From CAYLJJ01 sp964384025 (GTDB taxonomy: Bacteria > Myxococcota_A > Bradymonadia > UBA7976 > UBA1532), in the NCBI GenBank assembly GCA_964384025.1, contig CAYLJJ010000036.1, positions 1 through 54,460 of the forward strand: a DNA stretch of 54,460 bases, in the 5' to 3' direction. Below the pieces are notes generated by a model, which saw only the letters and a list, made by a program, of their open reading frames with translations, searched no databases and was not told where the DNA came from. This document shows, piece after piece, positions 51,939 through 54,460 of this stretch. Position 1 is the stretch's first letter, and every line of letters starts with the position of its first letter. The translations under genes and the position numbers were made by a program.

Positions 51939-52200
51939 TATTCCTTATTGACTGCTGGTCCCGGTTGGACAACTAATGATTTGCAGAAATTTAGTATTGG
52001 AGATTCTCATCTGAAAGCTGGGCTGGTCGGTCCGTCTGAGACCATACCGATCATAGATGGACGGTTGGGGCTTTCACGATGGCAGAATATTTTCTTTTGC
52101 GAGTTTGATGGGCCTCGGGAACAGCGCCCCATCATCTGCACGATTTTGGTCGGGTAGAGACCCATATTTGAACCCACCGAAACTCTTATCCTTCGGCGAG

Positions 52201-52626
52201 CTACACATCTTGAGCTCTCTGAATTGAGAGATCTTTCAACCAAGCAGCGATCTTGGGGATCATAAGCTCAGGGAGGTTGGGCCCAGAGGCTACATCGATC
52301 ACAAAATCGAAAACCGAATCCTCATCAAGAGCTTTGATCTCGATATTGTTCCACTGTAGGAAAGTGAGGGCAGACGCTAGAGCGGTGCGCTTGTTTCCAT
52401 CCATAAAAATATGGTTCTTGCAGATATAGAATAGATAGGCTCCAGCCATTTCAAAAACATTATAGTATATTTTTTCTCCAAATATACTGTTGTAGAAGAT
52501 GTTATCAACAAATCCAAGGTCAGCACCATCGCGGAGGTTAGTGCTTGAGATAGATAGACCTCCATCTGTCATCCGCATGGAGAGGCGGTTGATGACAACA
52601 ACCATCCTTTTGTTGACATATTTCAT
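52201..52626 (-). CDS. Doc/Fic-family toxin-like protein
   Basis: 141 aa. The Doc-type active site HIFMDGNKRTA (H-x-F-x-D-G-N-K-R) is intact, within the usual helical context (…AGAYLFYICKN before, ALTFLQWN after). Doc proteins phosphorylate EF-Tu; Fic proteins AMPylate. No Phd-like antitoxin is next to it; the gene 4 bp upstream encodes a zinc-ribbon protein. AT-richer than most neighbours, suggesting acquisition. Confidence 0.8.
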   Translation of the reverse strand: MKYVNKRMVVVINRLSMRMTDGGLSISSTNLRDGADLGFVDNIFYNSIFGEKIYYNVFEMAGAYLFYICKNHIFMDGNKRTALASALTFLQWNNIEIKALDEDSVFDFVIDVASGPNLPELMIPKIAAWLKDLSIQRAQDV

Positions 52627-52630
52627 CGGA

Positions 52631-53086
52631 TTATTTCCCCAATCTCACATAGAGGCTTAGATTGGTCTTGATATTGGTCTCGGCGATTTTGATCGCGGTC
52701 AACTCACCGCCGTCCAGCCAGACTCCGCCACATTCATCACAGAGATCGACGACCACACCCCCCAAATCTTGAGGACGCATTGCGCTACCATCAACAGGAC
52801 AGAGGATCTCTCTGGCGATCTCCTGAGCAGGAACTGTGTCGATCTCCGGTTCGTCAATCACCACCTCATCAAAGATCTCTACCATCTCCACGATGGCATC
52901 CAACTCTCCCTTATCTAAAAAGAGCCCCTTACAGCGCTCACAGCGATCCAGAAACTGGGCGTGCATGAACATCTCAATCAGCGTACATCTACAGACTGGG
53001 CAGCTTCGCATCTCGCCTCTAAACCTCCAGGGAGCGTGAGACATAGACGCTAACATCTCGTTGCGCAGATCTGCTGACATTCCCAT
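52631..53086 (-). CDS. Double zf-TFIIB zinc-ribbon protein
   Basis: 151 aa from ATG 53086 (GGGG upstream; an ATG at 53122 would overlap the divergent kinase start). Two ribbons: CPVC…RCERCKGLFLDKGEL and CPVDG…LCDECGGVWLDGGEL, the zf-TFIIB signature C-P-x-C … C-x-x-C-x-G-x-W-x-D. An acidic helix separates them. Such proteins bind Zn, function unknown. Located directly before the Doc-like gene. Confidence 0.85.
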   Translation of the reverse strand: MGMSADLRNEMLASMSHAPWRFRGEMRSCPVCRCTLIEMFMHAQFLDRCERCKGLFLDKGELDAIVEMVEIFDEVVIDEPEIDTVPAQEIAREILCPVDGSAMRPQDLGGVVVDLCDECGGVWLDGGELTAIKIAETNIKTNLSLYVRLGK

Positions 53087-53109
53087 GCACCCCTGATATC
53101 TTAACCCCC

Positions 53110-54460
<1,351 letters not shown>

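Larger units (their letters stand above)
51272..52157 (+). pseudogene. yjbQ: yjbQ-family gene split by a ~480-bp insertion
   Basis: The N-terminal half (ATG 51272, AAGGAG upstream) reads …ELVDITKQIASAVKESG, LVSVYAQGATGAIMIQEN, then DVINLL up to ~51466. The C-terminal half resumes in another frame at ~51948: TAGPGWTT … GDSHLKAGLVGPSETIPI … FFCEFDGPREQRPI to 52157. Joined, they give ~135 residues, the normal length for the YjbQ/UPF0047 family. The usual HTTAGITINEN block is altered to QGATGAIMIQEN, so decay may predate the insertion or the gene may be atypical. The insert carries a small lipoprotein gene and repeats. Confidence 0.75.

Overview
The window looks like a complete draft contig from a Gram-negative, outer-membrane-bearing bacterium, most likely a Myxococcota or deltaproteobacterial lineage (Bradymonadales-like is my best guess). 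The reasons are Pal, CpoB, a porin, RND efflux and many lipobox proteins, Hanks-type kinases next to histidine kinases, Cys-rich and Gly/Ala/Glu-repeat lipoproteins, and HslUV. This is inference from gene content; there is no rRNA or other marker here. The left edge breaks inside a 33-bp coding tandem repeat. The right edge ends in 49 consecutive G, which is probably a sequencing artefact. LAYOUT. 1-3.5 kb: repeat lipoprotein (partial), FieF-type metal exporter, HDOD protein, EEP-family phosphodiesterase plus a small membrane protein. 3.5-8.6 kb (minus): signalling operon of a Ser/Thr kinase, a YfbK-like lipoprotein whose vWA core has lost its metal-binding motif, a histidine kinase and an OmpR-type regulator. 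8.7-11.6 kb (plus): MotA/TolQ/ExbB-type channel, an ExbD-like TM/coiled-coil/vWA protein, and ArfB. 11.6-15.9 kb: UPF1-like SF1 helicase, CAP-domain lipoprotein, HNH protein. 16-19.7 kb: DcaP-like porin facing a sodium/solute symporter with its small subunit. 20-28.4 kb (minus): the accessory island described below. 28.6-42.1 kb: secreted protein, a phospholipid operon (App1-like HAD, GpsA, PlsB-like), TerC, homocysteine methyltransferase/MTHFR fusion, GAF-PAS histidine kinase, CpoB, Pal, TatD, YbgC-like thioesterase, GroES-like protein. 42.2-50.9 kb (plus): Nfu, TtcA, a three-gene RND efflux system, HslVU. 50.9-52.2 kb: an IS1-type relic and a yjbQ gene split by a small insertion. 52.2-54.46 kb: Doc-like toxin, zinc-ribbon protein, partial Ser/Thr kinase. 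MAIN RESULT. The 28.4-21.0 kb operon encodes a metallophosphoesterase, a trypsin-like protease, a MoxR-type AAA+ ATPase, a large protein with a vWA-like N-terminal region and a C-terminal FGE (C-type-lectin-like) domain, and a second stand-alone FGE protein. The first four genes are joined by three successive TGATG start-stop overlaps. The gene set fits the NTP-dependent vWA-MoxR-effector (ternary) biological-conflict systems. The two FGE genes end in matching 120-bp segments that differ at 19 positions, 17 of them at first or second codon positions, and most affected codons end in C. Both segments end in 24 identical bases and are followed by short GC-rich hairpins. This is the signature of variable regions written by a diversity-generating retroelement (DGR). 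No reverse transcriptase or template repeat is in the window, so the mutagenic machinery would have to act from elsewhere in the genome. The protease gene also changes sharply in base composition, which suggests its C-terminal domain was swapped in.
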